From Mycobacterium triplex (GTDB lineage Bacteria > Actinomycetota > Actinomycetes > Mycobacteriales > Mycobacteriaceae), in contig NZ_HG964446.1 in assembly GCF_000689255.1 (NCBI RefSeq), positions 1,230,484 through 1,294,483 of the forward strand: a stretch of DNA of 64,000 nt, written 5' to 3'. A model generated the notes under the pieces. It saw only the letters and a program-made list of their open reading frames with translations. It had not been told where the DNA came from and did not search any database. Every line of letters begins with the position of its first letter. Position 1 is the stretch's first letter. Both the position numbers and the translations under genes were made by a program. Shown here in pieces: positions 53,869 through 63,673 of this stretch.

Positions 53869-54663
53869 ATGCACCACAATGGTCGGATGCTCGGAGTGAT
53901 CGGCGGCAGCGGCTTCTACACGTTCTTCGGCTCCGACGTTCACCACGTCACTCCGGACACCCCGTACGGGCCGCCCAGCGCGCCGCTGACCGTGGGCACC
54001 ATCGGGGAACATGAGGTCGCCTTCCTGCCCCGGCACGGCGCCAAGCATGAATACTCGGCGCACACCGTGCCGTACCGCGCCAACATGTGGGCCCTGCGCA
54101 CGCTCGGTGTGCGGCGGGTCTTCGCGCCGTGTGCGGTGGGCAGCCTGAACCCCACCTATGGGCCGGGCTCGATCGTGGTGCCCGATCAGCTGGTGGATCG
54201 CACCAACGGCCGCGCCGACACCTACTTCGACTCGGGTGCCATTCACGTCGACTTCGCCGACCCCTACTGCCCGGCCCTGCGGCAGGCCGCCGCCGGCCTG
54301 CCCGACGTGGTCGACGGCGGCACCATGGTGGTGATCCAGGGGCCGAGATTTTCCACCCGCGCCGAAAGCCGGTGGTACGCCTCGGCGGGCTTCACGCTGG
54401 TCAACATGACCGGATACCCGGAGGCGGTCCTCGCCCGGGAACTCGAAATGTGTTATGCAGCAATCGCTTTGGTGACCGATCTGGACGCCGGTGTCAACCA
54501 CGGCGAGGGTGTGAAAACAGTGGACGTCATGGTGGAATTCGAGAAGAACATCGAGCCGTTCAAGGCGCTGGTGCGCGACGCCATCGGTCGGGTGGCCGTC
54601 GAGCGCGACTGCGCACACTGCCTGTCGCACACCGGCGTCACGCTGCCGTTCGAGCTGCCGTGA
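53869..54663 (+). CDS. mtnP: S-methyl-5'-thioadenosine phosphorylase (PNP family)
   Basis: Phosphorolyses methylthioadenosine for methionine and adenine salvage; annotated pnp in M. tuberculosis. [50 protein letters not shown] and [19 protein letters not shown] are MTAP hallmarks. ATG 53869 gives 264 residues, the length expected. The stop overlaps the galE3 start (GTGA). Confidence 0.92.
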   Translation: MHHNGRMLGVIGGSGFYTFFGSDVHHVTPDTPYGPPSAPLTVGTIGEHEVAFLPRHGAKHEYSAHTVPYRANMWALRTLGVRRVFAPCAVGSLNPTYGPGSIVVPDQLVDRTNGRADTYFDSGAIHVDFADPYCPALRQAAAGLPDVVDGGTMVVIQGPRFSTRAESRWYASAGFTLVNMTGYPEAVLARELEMCYAAIALVTDLDAGVNHGEGVKTVDVMVEFEKNIEPFKALVRDAIGRVAVERDCAHCLSHTGVTLPFELP

Positions 54664-55691
54664 GGGTGCTGCTGACCGGTGCGGCCGGTTTCATCGGGTC
54701 TCGGGTGGATGCGGCGTTGCGCGCGGCCGGTCACGAGGTGATCGGTGTCGACCTGCTGCTGCCCGCCGCGCACGGCCCAAACTCGTTGTTACCGAACGGA
54801 TGTCACCGCGTCGACGTCCGGGATGCCGAGGCGCTGACCCCGCTGCTGGATGGTGTCGATCTGGTGTGCCATCAGGCCGCGATGGTGGGCGCCGGCGTCG
54901 ACGCGGCCGACGCGCCCGCCTACGGCGCCCACAACGACTACGGCACCACGGTGCTGCTGGCGCAGATGTTCGCCGCCGGGGTGGGTCGCCTGGTGTTGGC
55001 GTCGTCGATGGTGGTGTACGGACAGGGCGGCTACCGGTGCCCGCGGCACGGTGCGGTGGACCCGCTGCCGCGACGGCGCGCCGACCTCGACGCCGGGGCC
55101 TTCGAGCACCGCTGCCCGCTCGGCGGCGAGGAGCTGGCCTGGCAGCTGGTCGACGAGGACGCCGCGCTGCGGCCGCGCAGCCTGTACGCAGCCAGCAAGA
55201 CCGCGCAGGAGCACTACGCGCTGGCGTGGTCGGAGTCGACGGGCGGGTCGGTAGTGGCGCTGCGCTACCACAACGTCTACGGCCCCGGCATGCCGCGCGA
55301 TACGCCGTACTCCGGAGTGGCGGCGATCTTCCGCTCGGCGCTGGAAAAGGGCGAGCCGCCAAGGGTTTTCGAGGACGGCGGCCAGATGCGTGATTTCGTG
55401 CACGTCGACGACGTGGCGGCGGCCAACGTGGCGGCTGCCCAGGCCGATCGCGACGGCTTCACCGCGGTCAACGTCTGCTCGGGCCGGCCGATCTCGATCC
55501 TGGAGGTGGCCACCGCGATCTGCGAGGCGCGAGGCGAGGCGGTGTCGCCGGTGATCACCGGGCAGTACCGCAGCGGCGACGTGCGCCACATCGTCGCCGA
55601 CCCCGCCCGCGCCGCCGAGGTGCTGGGTTTCCGCGCGGCGATCGGCCCGCGCGAGGGCCTGCGCGAGTTCGCGTTCGCGCCGCTGCGCTGA
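54660..55691 (+). CDS. galE3: NAD-dependent epimerase/dehydratase, GalE-like
   Basis: Extended SDR of 343 residues. VLLTGAAGFIGSRV binds NAD, and the catalytic Tyr176-x3-Lys180 is in SLYAASKTAQEHYAL; LRYHNVYGPGMP and GGQMRDFVHVDDVA are typical of sugar epimerases. The exact sugar nucleotide is unknown. It is translationally coupled to the phosphorylase gene. Confidence 0.9.
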   Translation: MRVLLTGAAGFIGSRVDAALRAAGHEVIGVDLLLPAAHGPNSLLPNGCHRVDVRDAEALTPLLDGVDLVCHQAAMVGAGVDAADAPAYGAHNDYGTTVLLAQMFAAGVGRLVLASSMVVYGQGGYRCPRHGAVDPLPRRRADLDAGAFEHRCPLGGEELAWQLVDEDAALRPRSLYAASKTAQEHYALAWSESTGGSVVALRYHNVYGPGMPRDTPYSGVAAIFRSALEKGEPPRVFEDGGQMRDFVHVDDVAAANVAAAQADRDGFTAVNVCSGRPISILEVATAICEARGEAVSPVITGQYRSGDVRHIVADPARAAEVLGFRAAIGPREGLREFAFAPLR

Positions 55692-55697
55692 CCCGTG

Positions 55698-57326
55698 CTA
55701 CGACGGGTATTGCGGGGGCCGGTAGATCTGCGGCTTGGAGATCGGGATCTGCCGGGTGGCCGAGTCGTCGCCGCGGAAGATCCGCGGCGCGCCGGCCAGT
55801 TGCGGTATTGCGGTGGTGGGCGATTCGCCGGTGTGGATCCGGGTGGTCACCTCGGCCGACGGCGGCGCAGCGCCGGTCGGGATGTGGGTCGTCGGAGCCT
55901 CGGCGTTGTGTGCGACGGCACGCCTGCGGGCGGCGCGGCGGCGGCGCCGCAGCCGGTTGAAGTGTCCGGTGATGATCGCGGCCACCAGGATGCACACCGC
56001 CAGCGCGGACAGCGCGACGTCGAAGGTGCTGGTGATCTGCTGGGCGAGATCGTTTCCGTAGACCGGATTTTGCACCGCATTGGGCGCTTCGGCGAACCGT
56101 GGCGCCAGCACGACGCCCACGATGACCCGCGAAATGCTCAGTGTCGCAACCAGTCCGGACAGCGTGGTGATCAGCCGGGCGGAGGCCGACGGGTTGCCCA
56201 GGATGCTCCGCAGCCAGATCGCCAGCGCCGCGGTGGCCACATCGAATGCGGCCAGCACCACGCTGTCGTAGCGCGAGTAGGGGTAGTTCAAGCTCACCGC
56301 GACGGCCAGGTCGGTGATCCGCATCGCCACCGATCCCAGGCTCCACACGACGATCAGCAGCAAGCCGGTTCGGGCCGCCGCCCGCCACGCGCTCTCCTCG
56401 GACGACACGGTGGCAGCCCGGCCGAACAGGGTGCGCGGCACGAAAATCGCCGCGGCCGCCGCCCAGGCCAGATAGCCCTCGAACCCGACGCCGGCCGTCG
56501 ACGTGTTCTGCGCGATGCCGTGGAACGCGTCGATGTCACGGCCGACCGGGAGCAGCCAGACGACAATGCCGGCGGCCAGCGTCGAGGCGCCCAGCGCGAT
56601 CGTCGCCAGCCGCGACGCCCGGGTGTCGCCGAGCAGCCACCGCGAGGCGACGAGCACGGCGATCAACGCGACCAGACCGTAGACCGTCGCCGTCACGATC
56701 ACCGCGATGTTCTGCTTACCGAAGTCGCCGGCGTCGCCCAGCGCGTACTTCACCCGCCAGTACAGGGTGAAGCCGAAGCTCAGCGCCGCGGCCACCATCG
56801 CGACGTAGCCGATGATCTGGGCGGACCGGTGCCGCCCGGTCGCGGTGTCGTCGTCGGCCGCGGCGGCCCTGCCGGCCGACCGCGCGCTCAGCAGGGCACC
56901 GGCGACACCCAGCCAGGCGCCGGGCCCGACACCGCCCGGCACGGTCACGGTCCCGCCGAATCGGACGGTTTCGAATGCGTCGAACCCGACAAAGGCGAGC
57001 ACCAGCAGCAAATAGGGAACGTTGAGCGCCAGCCGGATCCCGCTGACCGTCCGCCCCGAACCGGGCAAAGCAATCGCGATCAGGGAAAGCAGCGTCACCG
57101 CGATCAGAACGACGAACACGGTCCTGTTGCTGTCGGGGATCGCGATGCCGAAGTACAGGTTCCACGGCAGCAGCGGCGCGGCGAGCAGCAGGACGGCGGC
57201 GGTCAGGTCGGCCACGATGTTGCGCTGCCGGGTGGTCGCCCCGGCAACCGGTCGGCCCGCAGCCGTGTGCCGCGCCGGCACACCCCTGATGGGGCCGGTG
57301 GGCACCTCGTCGCTGCTCTGGCTCAC
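55698..57326 (-). CDS. Polytopic membrane protein (Rv0537c-like)
   Basis: A 542-residue protein with about twelve hydrophobic helices from residue 35 to 450 and a cytoplasmic Thr/Pro-rich tail containing related pieces (TTHIPTGAAP, TTRIHTGESP, ATRQIPISKPQ). I recognise it only by position as Rv0537c. GTG start preceded by GGGGGGA. It is divergent from the mucin-like gene, 270 bp apart; that gap holds no gene I can support. Confidence 0.82.
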   Translation of the reverse strand: MSQSSDEVPTGPIRGVPARHTAAGRPVAGATTRQRNIVADLTAAVLLLAAPLLPWNLYFGIAIPDSNRTVFVVLIAVTLLSLIAIALPGSGRTVSGIRLALNVPYLLLVLAFVGFDAFETVRFGGTVTVPGGVGPGAWLGVAGALLSARSAGRAAAADDDTATGRHRSAQIIGYVAMVAAALSFGFTLYWRVKYALGDAGDFGKQNIAVIVTATVYGLVALIAVLVASRWLLGDTRASRLATIALGASTLAAGIVVWLLPVGRDIDAFHGIAQNTSTAGVGFEGYLAWAAAAAIFVPRTLFGRAATVSSEESAWRAAARTGLLLIVVWSLGSVAMRITDLAVAVSLNYPYSRYDSVVLAAFDVATAALAIWLRSILGNPSASARLITTLSGLVATLSISRVIVGVVLAPRFAEAPNAVQNPVYGNDLAQQITSTFDVALSALAVCILVAAIITGHFNRLRRRRRAARRRAVAHNAEAPTTHIPTGAAPPSAEVTTRIHTGESPTTAIPQLAGAPRIFRGDDSATRQIPISKPQIYRPPQYPS

Positions 57327-57596
57327 GGTTCCCCCCGGGTATCGAGGACGGTCACTGACGGCGCACAGTCGCTCAAGCGGGCGAGGAACCCCCTGCCGAG
57401 GCGACTTCGTTGCCTACTTGGAAACATAATCTCCGCCTCTGCGACGCGGGTGTGACTGCCCGGGTCTGGGAACGCGGTTACGCTGCGCCTGTAGGCCAAC
57501 GGGGCCGCCTGAATGATTGTTACTGCCGACGGTACCGAAGTGTAATGATGCCGGGACAAGCTGGTTGCCGGGTTGGCCAGCCGAAGGAGAGCAGGG

Positions 57597-59318
57597 ATGG
57601 ACGTCGTTTTGGGGGTCGCTGTCACCGGCCCCGTCGCCCGCTTGGCTCTTGTCGGAGCGGGTGCGGGCGGTAGTGACGTGATCGACCAATCCGTCGTCGA
57701 CCTGGCTAACAACCCGATTCAACAACTCACCGAAACCGTGGTCGGCACGAATCGGCTGCTGGCGAATGACAACCACCGGCTGGTCGGGACCCGGCTGTGC
57801 TGGACCGACCATCCCAGCGCCGACCAGCTGCGACGGGCGCTGGAGGATTCCGGTGTCCACAACGTCGCGGTGTTGTCGGAGTCGCAGGCGGTGACGGCGT
57901 TGATGCGCGCGGCGGGGCGGACCGGCGGCGCGCTGGTGGTGGACGACAACACCGCGACGCTGTCGGTGGTGGGCGCGGCCGACGGCGATCCGGACGCGCC
58001 GCCCACGATGTTGGCCAGCGAGCTGCTGGGCGGTGACGCCACCGGCACGCTGGACACGATGATGGCCCGCCTCGGCGAGCACCCCGACGCGCACAACGAC
58101 GTGTTCCTGGTGGGCTCGTCGTCGGATCTGGCCGGGGTCGCCGACCAGCTTCGCGACGCGACGATGCGCGTGCAGATTCCCGAAGACCCCACCTTCGCGC
58201 TGGCCCGCGGCGCCGCGATCGCGGCGGCGCCGGTGACCGGCGAATCCACCGCGATGGCCCCGGCCGGGTTCGGTGATCCCCCGGCGGCCGACGAGCAGCT
58301 GGCGTACTCGATGGCCGACGATGACGACGACCTGCTGCCGGGCGAGTACGACGAGTTCGATGATTTCTACGACGACGATCCCGACGCCGAGACCGGCCCG
58401 CTGAAGCTGAGCCGACGGTCGTTGCTGGTCGGCAATGCCGTGATCGCGTTCGCGGTGATCGGCGTGGCCTCGCTGGCCGTCGCGGTGGTGGTCGCCGTCC
58501 GGCCGACGGCGGCCCAGCAGCCGGTGATCGGACACCAGAACGCCGCCCCGGGCAAGTTCATGCCGCTGCTGCCGACCCAGCAGCAGGCGCCGGTGCCCCC
58601 GCCGCCGCCCGAAGCGCCCAACGCGGGCTACCAGGGCGGTGTCATTCCGGCCCCGGCCGTGCCGCAGGCTCCCGCGCCCGGTGTCGGCCCGGCGCCCGCT
58701 CCCGGTGCTCCGGTCGCTCCGGTTGTTCCCGGTCTGGTGCCGAATCCCAACGGGCCCATCCCGATTCCGGTGCCGATCATCATCCCGTATCCGGGGTGGC
58801 GGCCACAGCCGCCGTGGTATCCGACGTATACGCCGCCGACCACGACGACGTACACGCCGACGACGACGCCGACCACGAGTCCGCCGACCACGCCGACCAC
58901 GCCGACCACGCCGCCGACGACCACGCCGTACACCCCGATCACGCCGACGACGACCGTCGCCCCGACGACGACGCCCTACACGCCGATCACGCCGACGACG
59001 ACGGTCGCTCCCACCACGGTCGCCCCGACGGAGCCGACCCAGACCCAGCAGACCCAGACGCAGACCCAGACCCAGCAGACCCAGACGGTCCAGCCGACCC
59101 AGACCCAGCCGACCCAGACGCAGCCGCCGACGGTCCAGCCGACCCAGCAACCCACGGTGCAGCCCACCCAGCAGCCGGCGCAACAGCCCACCCAGCAGAC
59201 GGTGGCGCCGAAGCCGCCTACCCAGCAGCAGACCGTCGCGCCGAAGCCGCCGCCGCAGACCGTGGCCCCGCGGGCGCCGTCCGGCGGCGGGGGCGGTCAC
59301 TCGTCGTCCGGATCCTGA
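57597..59318 (+). CDS. Membrane protein with mucin-like Pro/Thr/Gln tail (Rv0538-like)
   Basis: A 573-residue protein. The N-terminal about 220 residues form an actin-ATPase-like domain of the type shared by several mycobacterial membrane proteins (MDVVLGVAVTGPVARLALVG). An acidic stretch (DDDDDLLPGEYDEFDDFYDD) precedes one membrane helix (about 282-305). The outer part is very rich in Pro, Thr and Gln, with a 16-residue repeat and long TQTQQ/PTQQP runs, a likely target for O-mannosylation. AAGGAG precedes the ATG by about seven bases. Confidence 0.85.
   Translation: MDVVLGVAVTGPVARLALVGAGAGGSDVIDQSVVDLANNPIQQLTETVVGTNRLLANDNHRLVGTRLCWTDHPSADQLRRALEDSGVHNVAVLSESQAVTALMRAAGRTGGALVVDDNTATLSVVGAADGDPDAPPTMLASELLGGDATGTLDTMMARLGEHPDAHNDVFLVGSSSDLAGVADQLRDATMRVQIPEDPTFALARGAAIAAAPVTGESTAMAPAGFGDPPAADEQLAYSMADDDDDLLPGEYDEFDDFYDDDPDAETGPLKLSRRSLLVGNAVIAFAVIGVASLAVAVVVAVRPTAAQQPVIGHQNAAPGKFMPLLPTQQQAPVPPPPPEAPNAGYQGGVIPAPAVPQAPAPGVGPAPAPGAPVAPVVPGLVPNPNGPIPIPVPIIIPYPGWRPQPPWYPTYTPPTTTTYTPTTTPTTSPPTTPTTPTTPPTTTPYTPITPTTTVAPTTTPYTPITPTTTVAPTTVAPTEPTQTQQTQTQTQTQQTQTVQPTQTQPTQTQPPTVQPTQQPTVQPTQQPAQQPTQQTVAPKPPTQQQTVAPKPPPQTVAPRAPSGGGGGHSSSGS
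58929..59024 (+). repeat. Two tandem 48-bp repeats in the mucin-like gene
   Basis: The unit starting at 58929 recurs at 58977 and encodes YTPITPTTTVAPTTTP twice (the second copy ends in TTVAP). A Thr/Gln-rich run follows to about 59190. Such tracts change length between strains. Confidence 0.75.
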
Positions 59319-59328
59319 TCGCCACGCG

Positions 59329-59985
59329 ATGCCCGGCGAACTGGTCACGGTGGTGCTGCCGTGTCTGAACGAGGAGGAGTCGCTGCCGGGGGTGCTGGCG
59401 AGGATCCCCGACGGCTATCGCGCGCTGGTGGTGGACAACAACAGCACCGACGACACGGCGGGCGTCGCCGTCCGGCACGGCGCTGACGTCGTCGCCGAAC
59501 CTCGGCCGGGATACGGGTCCGCGGTGCACGCCGGCGTGGTCGCCGCGACGACTCCGATCGTCGCGGTCATCGACGCCGACGGCTCGATGGACGCCGGCGA
59601 CTTGCCGCGACTGGTCGCCGCGCTCGAGCAGGGCGCGGACCTGGCAACCGGTCGGCGCCGGCCCGTGGCCGGGCTGCATTGGCCGTGGGTCGCGCGGGTG
59701 GGCACCGTGGTGATGAGCTGGCGGCTGCGCACCCGCCACGGCTTGCCGGTCCACGACATCGCGCCGATGCGGGTCGCCCGACGCGACGCGTTGTTGAGTC
59801 TGGGCGTCGTCGATCGCCGCTCGGGGTATCCGCTGGAACTGCTGGTGCGCGCCGCGGCGGCCGGCTGGCGCGTGGTCGAGCTCGACGTCAGCTACGGCCC
59901 CCGCACGGGGGGTAAGTCGAAGGTCAGCGGTTCGCTGCGCGGCAGCATCACCGCGATCCTGGACTTCTGGAAAGTGATCTCATGA
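59329..59985 (+). CDS. GT2 family glycosyltransferase, dolichyl-phosphate-sugar synthase type (Rv0539-like)
   Basis: A 218-residue GT-A enzyme. VTVVLPCLNEEESLPGVLAR opens the nucleotide-sugar domain, VIDADGSMDAGDLPRLV has the metal-binding acidic motif, and SYGPRTGGKSKVSGSLRG is the conserved end. It has no membrane helices, unlike Ppm1. It likely transfers a sugar to polyprenyl phosphate or an envelope acceptor. The stop overlaps the next gene (ATGA). Confidence 0.87.
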   Translation: MPGELVTVVLPCLNEEESLPGVLARIPDGYRALVVDNNSTDDTAGVAVRHGADVVAEPRPGYGSAVHAGVVAATTPIVAVIDADGSMDAGDLPRLVAALEQGADLATGRRRPVAGLHWPWVARVGTVVMSWRLRTRHGLPVHDIAPMRVARRDALLSLGVVDRRSGYPLELLVRAAAAGWRVVELDVSYGPRTGGKSKVSGSLRGSITAILDFWKVIS

Positions 59986-60644
59986 CCGAGCTGCCGGTGA
60001 CGCTGCTGGTGGTCGCCAAGGCGCCGGAACCCGGCCTGGCCAAGACCCGGCTCGCCGCGACGGTCGGCGATCGGGTCGCCGCCGAGATCGCCGCCGCGGC
60101 GTTGCTGGACACGCTGGATGCGGTGGCCGCCGCGGCGGTGAGCTCGCGGGTCGTGGCGCTGACCGGCGACCTGGACGCGGCCGCCGGTGCGATGCAGATC
60201 CGGCAGCGGCTCGAGTCGTTCACCGTGATCGAGCAACGCGGGGACGGCTTCGCCGACCGGCTCGCCAATGCCCACGCCGACGCGGCCGAGGGCTTTCCGG
60301 TGTTGCAGATCGGCATGGACACCCCGCAGGTGACCGCCGAACTCTTGACGGACTGCGCGCGCCGGCTGCTAGCGGCGCCGGCCGTGCTCGGGCCGGCCGA
60401 CGACGGCGGTTGGTGGGTGCTCGGGGTGCGCAGCCCGGCCATGGCCGAATGCCTGCGGACCGTGCCGATGTCTGTACCCGACACGGCCGATCTCACGCGA
60501 AAAGCGTTGCTCGACAACGGTATTGATGTGGTATCGCTGCCACAGCTGAGTGACTTCGACGTCGTGGCCGACGTCGCCACGGTACGAGAGGCCTGCGGGT
60601 CCGACAGTCGCTTCGCCCGCGTCACCCGCGCGGCGGGATTCTAA
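59982..60644 (+). CDS. DUF2064 glycosyltransferase-like protein (Rv0540-like)
   Basis: A 220-residue protein of the DUF2064/TIGR04282 family with a nucleotidyl- or glycosyltransferase fold. VTLLVVAKAPEPGLAKTRLA is the N-terminal signature, QIGMDTPQVTAELL and GPADDGGWWVLGV the active-site blocks. It is coupled to the GT2 gene by an ATGA overlap, suggesting they act on the same glycan. Confidence 0.85.
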   Translation: MTELPVTLLVVAKAPEPGLAKTRLAATVGDRVAAEIAAAALLDTLDAVAAAAVSSRVVALTGDLDAAAGAMQIRQRLESFTVIEQRGDGFADRLANAHADAAEGFPVLQIGMDTPQVTAELLTDCARRLLAAPAVLGPADDGGWWVLGVRSPAMAECLRTVPMSVPDTADLTRKALLDNGIDVVSLPQLSDFDVVADVATVREACGSDSRFARVTRAAGF

Positions 60645-60679
60645 CCCTCTGCAACGACCGCTTGAACTCGCCCGCGCAC

Positions 60680-61027
60680 TCAACCCTTCCCGCTGGTGCC
60701 CTCCTCGAGCTGTTTCGGGCAGTACGACTTCGCCGAAATCGTCGCGAACTGGGCGGCGCCGCTGGTGGTCAGCGCGGGATTGTTCGCCTTGAGATCGTTG
60801 AGCAGCTGCAGACCGGACACGCCGCGAGAGATCAACCCGCACACCGATTTTCCCGCGGTTATCGCCTGGCCCGGATCCTGGAAGCTGATCCCCACCGCAT
60901 GCAGGTCCGCCAGGAAGACCTCGTTGTTGTCATCGACGGCCGCCTCGTCGACGCCGGTTTCGGCGTGCGCAGGCACCGCGATCACGATTCCCAGCGCGAT
61001 GCCGAAAACGGTTGGCAGCAATTTCAT
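60680..61027 (-). CDS. Secreted DUF732 protein
   Basis: A 115-residue exported protein: signal peptide LLPTVFGIALGIVIAVPAHA with cleavage after AHA, then a small domain with two cysteines (KSVCGLI and KSYCPKQ) that can form a disulfide, as in the mycobacterial DUF732 family. The function is unknown. It lies 24 bp downstream of the first PPE gene and is probably in its operon. Confidence 0.85.
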   Translation of the reverse strand: MKLLPTVFGIALGIVIAVPAHAETGVDEAAVDDNNEVFLADLHAVGISFQDPGQAITAGKSVCGLISRGVSGLQLLNDLKANNPALTTSGAAQFATISAKSYCPKQLEEGTSGKG

Positions 61028-61051
61028 AATTCCTCCATCGGTTGGCCCGTG

Positions 61052-62416
61052 CTATCCCAGCTTGGATTCGGTTGAAATGACCGGGGTTTGCGAATCGTCT
61101 GTGACGTGCACCGCGTGGACGCCGGGTGTGGTGGTCAGTCTGGCAACCAGGTCGTCGAGCCCGGCCTCATCGACGCTCCAGTGCTGCACCTGGTCGGGCT
61201 GTTCCTGCAGTTGAGCGATGACCCGGTCGAGTTTGACCGGCCCGACGCGGCGCTCGCCGGTGATCGCGCGGGCCTGGATGCCGGTCGAGCTGACGACGCG
61301 CGAGACCGGGCTGCCCAGCGCGCCGCCCGCCAAACTGCCCAGGGTCGCCTCGTTGATCAGCCCGGCCGAAAACTCCGCCGCGGGCGCCGCCGCCACGCTG
61401 GCCGGCAGCGCGGTCGAGGTCAGCCTGATCGCCGGGGTGGCGGTCGCCCAGCTTGGCGGCACCGACATCGATCCCACCGTCGGCGCGCCGCCCAACACCG
61501 CCGCCACGGGATGCACCGCGCCGGCAGTCGCGACATGCCCTGGCGAAGCCAGGCCGGCGCCCAGCGAGGACTTGGCCATCGCGGCACTCCATGGCGCGTA
61601 GATGAAGAAGTTCTTCCACTGCGAAACCCCAAGGCTGGTACTGGCATTGACGACGTTGGTCCAGGTGCCCTGACTGCCGATAGAAGAAATGCTGGAGTAC
61701 AGCGCCTCCCACAGCGGAGCGACGTCCGGGCTCCCGGTCACCCCGCCGATCAATTGCTGCCAAAATGTCGCGTACTGGCCGGTGAGCGAGTTGATGTAGT
61801 TTTGCAGCTCGGTCAGCCATGACGACAGCGACTGAGGTTGTGCCGCCGCCGCGGCGGCGGCTTGCGTCGCCGGTGCGGCCTCGGTCGTGGTTTGCGGCGC
61901 GTCGGTGAAGGCTGTCAGCTCACCGGCGGATTGCGAGGAACTGGCGTAGCCGAACATCACTTCGACGTCCTGAGACCACATCTCGCCGTATTCGGCTTCG
62001 GTGGCCGCGATCTCCCCGTTGTTCTGGCCGAAGATGTTGGTCTGCAACAGTGTTTGCAGCTCGGCGCGATTCTCGGCGATCAGCGCCGGGGGCACGGCCG
62101 CCGCCAACGCGCTGTCGTAGGCGGCGGCCGCGGCCAGCGCCTGGGAGGCCGCCTCTTCCGCCCGACCCGCCGTGGTCGACATCCACGTCACGTACGGCGC
62201 CGCTGCCGCCGCCATGGCCTCCGATGACGGACCCGCCCACGACTCGCCGACCAGTTCCGAAATCACCGAGCCGTACGAGGCGGCGGTGGAATGCAATTCA
62301 GCGGCCAGCGCCTCCCACGCCGCCGCGGCGGCCAACAACGAACCCGAACCCGGGCCCGAATAGAGCAGACCGGAGATCAGCTCCGGTGGCTGAACTGCGA
62401 AATCCGCGAAAACCAT
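61052..62416 (-). CDS. PPE family protein, SVP subfamily (downstream copy)
   Basis: A 454-residue PPE protein. Pro-Pro-Glu is at residues 10-12 (AVQPPELISG); the helical PPE domain (about 1-175) has the WxG-like turn ESWAGPSSEAM and NNGEIAATEAEYGEMWSQD. The C-terminal half carries GSMSVPPSWATATPAIR, the SVP signature. Exported by an ESX system, probably ESX-5. The last 45 residues are charged and less typical. It follows the other PPE gene by 12 bp. Confidence 0.93.
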   Translation of the reverse strand: MVFADFAVQPPELISGLLYSGPGSGSLLAAAAAWEALAAELHSTAASYGSVISELVGESWAGPSSEAMAAAAAPYVTWMSTTAGRAEEAASQALAAAAAYDSALAAAVPPALIAENRAELQTLLQTNIFGQNNGEIAATEAEYGEMWSQDVEVMFGYASSSQSAGELTAFTDAPQTTTEAAPATQAAAAAAAQPQSLSSWLTELQNYINSLTGQYATFWQQLIGGVTGSPDVAPLWEALYSSISSIGSQGTWTNVVNASTSLGVSQWKNFFIYAPWSAAMAKSSLGAGLASPGHVATAGAVHPVAAVLGGAPTVGSMSVPPSWATATPAIRLTSTALPASVAAAPAAEFSAGLINEATLGSLAGGALGSPVSRVVSSTGIQARAITGERRVGPVKLDRVIAQLQEQPDQVQHWSVDEAGLDDLVARLTTTPGVHAVHVTDDSQTPVISTESKLG

Positions 62417-62428
62417 TGCTGCCTCTCC

Positions 62429-63673
62429 TTATTTCGCGTTCGGCGGTATCACGATGACCGTGGAGGTCGTCGCGATGTCGTCGAGTGCCACGGCACCGGG
62501 AACACGGACGGTGGGCGCAACGGCGCGGGTGGCAGTTCCGCCGACAGCGCGCCCGGCCAGACTCGACAGGGCTGTCGGGGCGAACATGCCCTCGTTGGCG
62601 GCAACCACGGGTGCCGCATCGAGCATGGTCTCTGGCAGCTCGGACGCGACCGTTCTGATCGCCGGAACGGCCGACGCCCAATTCGCCGGCACCGACAACG
62701 CGCCGACCGTGCCGGCGCGACCCGCCGCGGCCGCCACCGCACCCGCGGGGTGCAGTGCGCCGGCACCCGTCAGCAGGTCGCTGTGCAGCAACGGCGCCAA
62801 CACCCCAAGCAGGGGTTTGGGGTGCAGGAGCGGGCCGATGCCTTGGATACCTGTGCCCACCGACGGGATGCTGATCGCGACCTGGTACCAGTTTCTGAAC
62901 AGGCCCGCGATCCCGAGCGGGTTGTACGGGCCGGACACGAAGTTGGTCATGAAGCCGTTGAACGTCTTCAGAATTCCGGTGATGTCCTTGAGGCCCAAGG
63001 GAAGTTCAACCGCTGCCGCGTTCGCGGCGAGGCTTTGCACCGCTGCCGGAGCCTGAGCGGCCGCTTCTGACAGCGCCGTCTGGACATCGGACGCGGCCGC
63101 GGACTCCGCCGCGGCGGCGACCGCGGCCGACTGGGCGGCCGTCCCGCTGTCGTTGGTGGTCGTCGGGGGTGCGGTGAACGGAGTCAGCCGAGTCGCAACT
63201 TCCGAGGCGGCGGCATAGCCGTACATCGCGGCGGCGTCCTGGGCCCACATCTCGGCGTACTGAGCTTCGGTGGTTGCGATCGCCGGGGTGTTCTGGCCCA
63301 AAATGTTCGTCGCGATCAGCGACGCCAACAACGTCCGGTTTGCCGCGACCACTTGGGGTGGGACGGTGGCCGCGAAGACGGCCTCGAAGGCGCCGGCCGC
63401 CGCCGCTGCTTGCAGTGCGGTCTGCTCTGCTTGCGCCGCAGTGCTTTCCAGCCACGAGAGGTACGGAGCTGCCGCGGCCAACATCGACGTCGCCGAAGGC
63501 CCATGCCACCCGCTTAGCAGCTCTGCGATGACGGACCCGTAAGCCGCTGCCGTTGAACGCAATTCGCTGGCCAACCCGTCCCAGGCGGTTCCGGCTGCCA
63601 GCAGCGGCGCCGACCCCGGCCCAGTGTAGATTCTGCCGGAGTTGATCTCCGGAGGTAGCGCTCCGAAATCCAT
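62429..63673 (-). CDS. PPE family protein, SVP subfamily (upstream copy)
   Basis: A 414-residue PPE protein. Pro-Pro-Glu is at residues 7-9 ([12 protein letters not shown]), the turn is [12 protein letters not shown], and [19 protein letters not shown] matches the conserved block; [18 protein letters not shown] is the SVP motif. No PE gene is found upstream in the 327 bp to the window edge. It forms a tandem pair with the next PPE gene. Confidence 0.93.
   Translation of the reverse strand: MDFGALPPEINSGRIYTGPGSAPLLAAGTAWDGLASELRSTAAAYGSVIAELLSGWHGPSATSMLAAAAPYLSWLESTAAQAEQTALQAAAAAGAFEAVFAATVPPQVVAANRTLLASLIATNILGQNTPAIATTEAQYAEMWAQDAAAMYGYAAASEVATRLTPFTAPPTTTNDSGTAAQSAAVAAAAESAAASDVQTALSEAAAQAPAAVQSLAANAAAVELPLGLKDITGILKTFNGFMTNFVSGPYNPLGIAGLFRNWYQVAISIPSVGTGIQGIGPLLHPKPLLGVLAPLLHSDLLTGAGALHPAGAVAAAAGRAGTVGALSVPANWASAVPAIRTVASELPETMLDAAPVVAANEGMFAPTALSSLAGRAVGGTATRAVAPTVRVPGAVALDDIATTSTVIVIPPNAK

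Noticed and set aside
52828..54630. 600-codon minus-strand frame
   Set aside because: Its sequence is Arg/Gly/Ala-rich without domains and it shadows menA and the MTA phosphorylase gene.
57414..59348. 644-codon minus-strand frame
   Set aside because: Arg/Gly-rich antisense of the mucin-like gene, created by its repetitive GC-rich codons.
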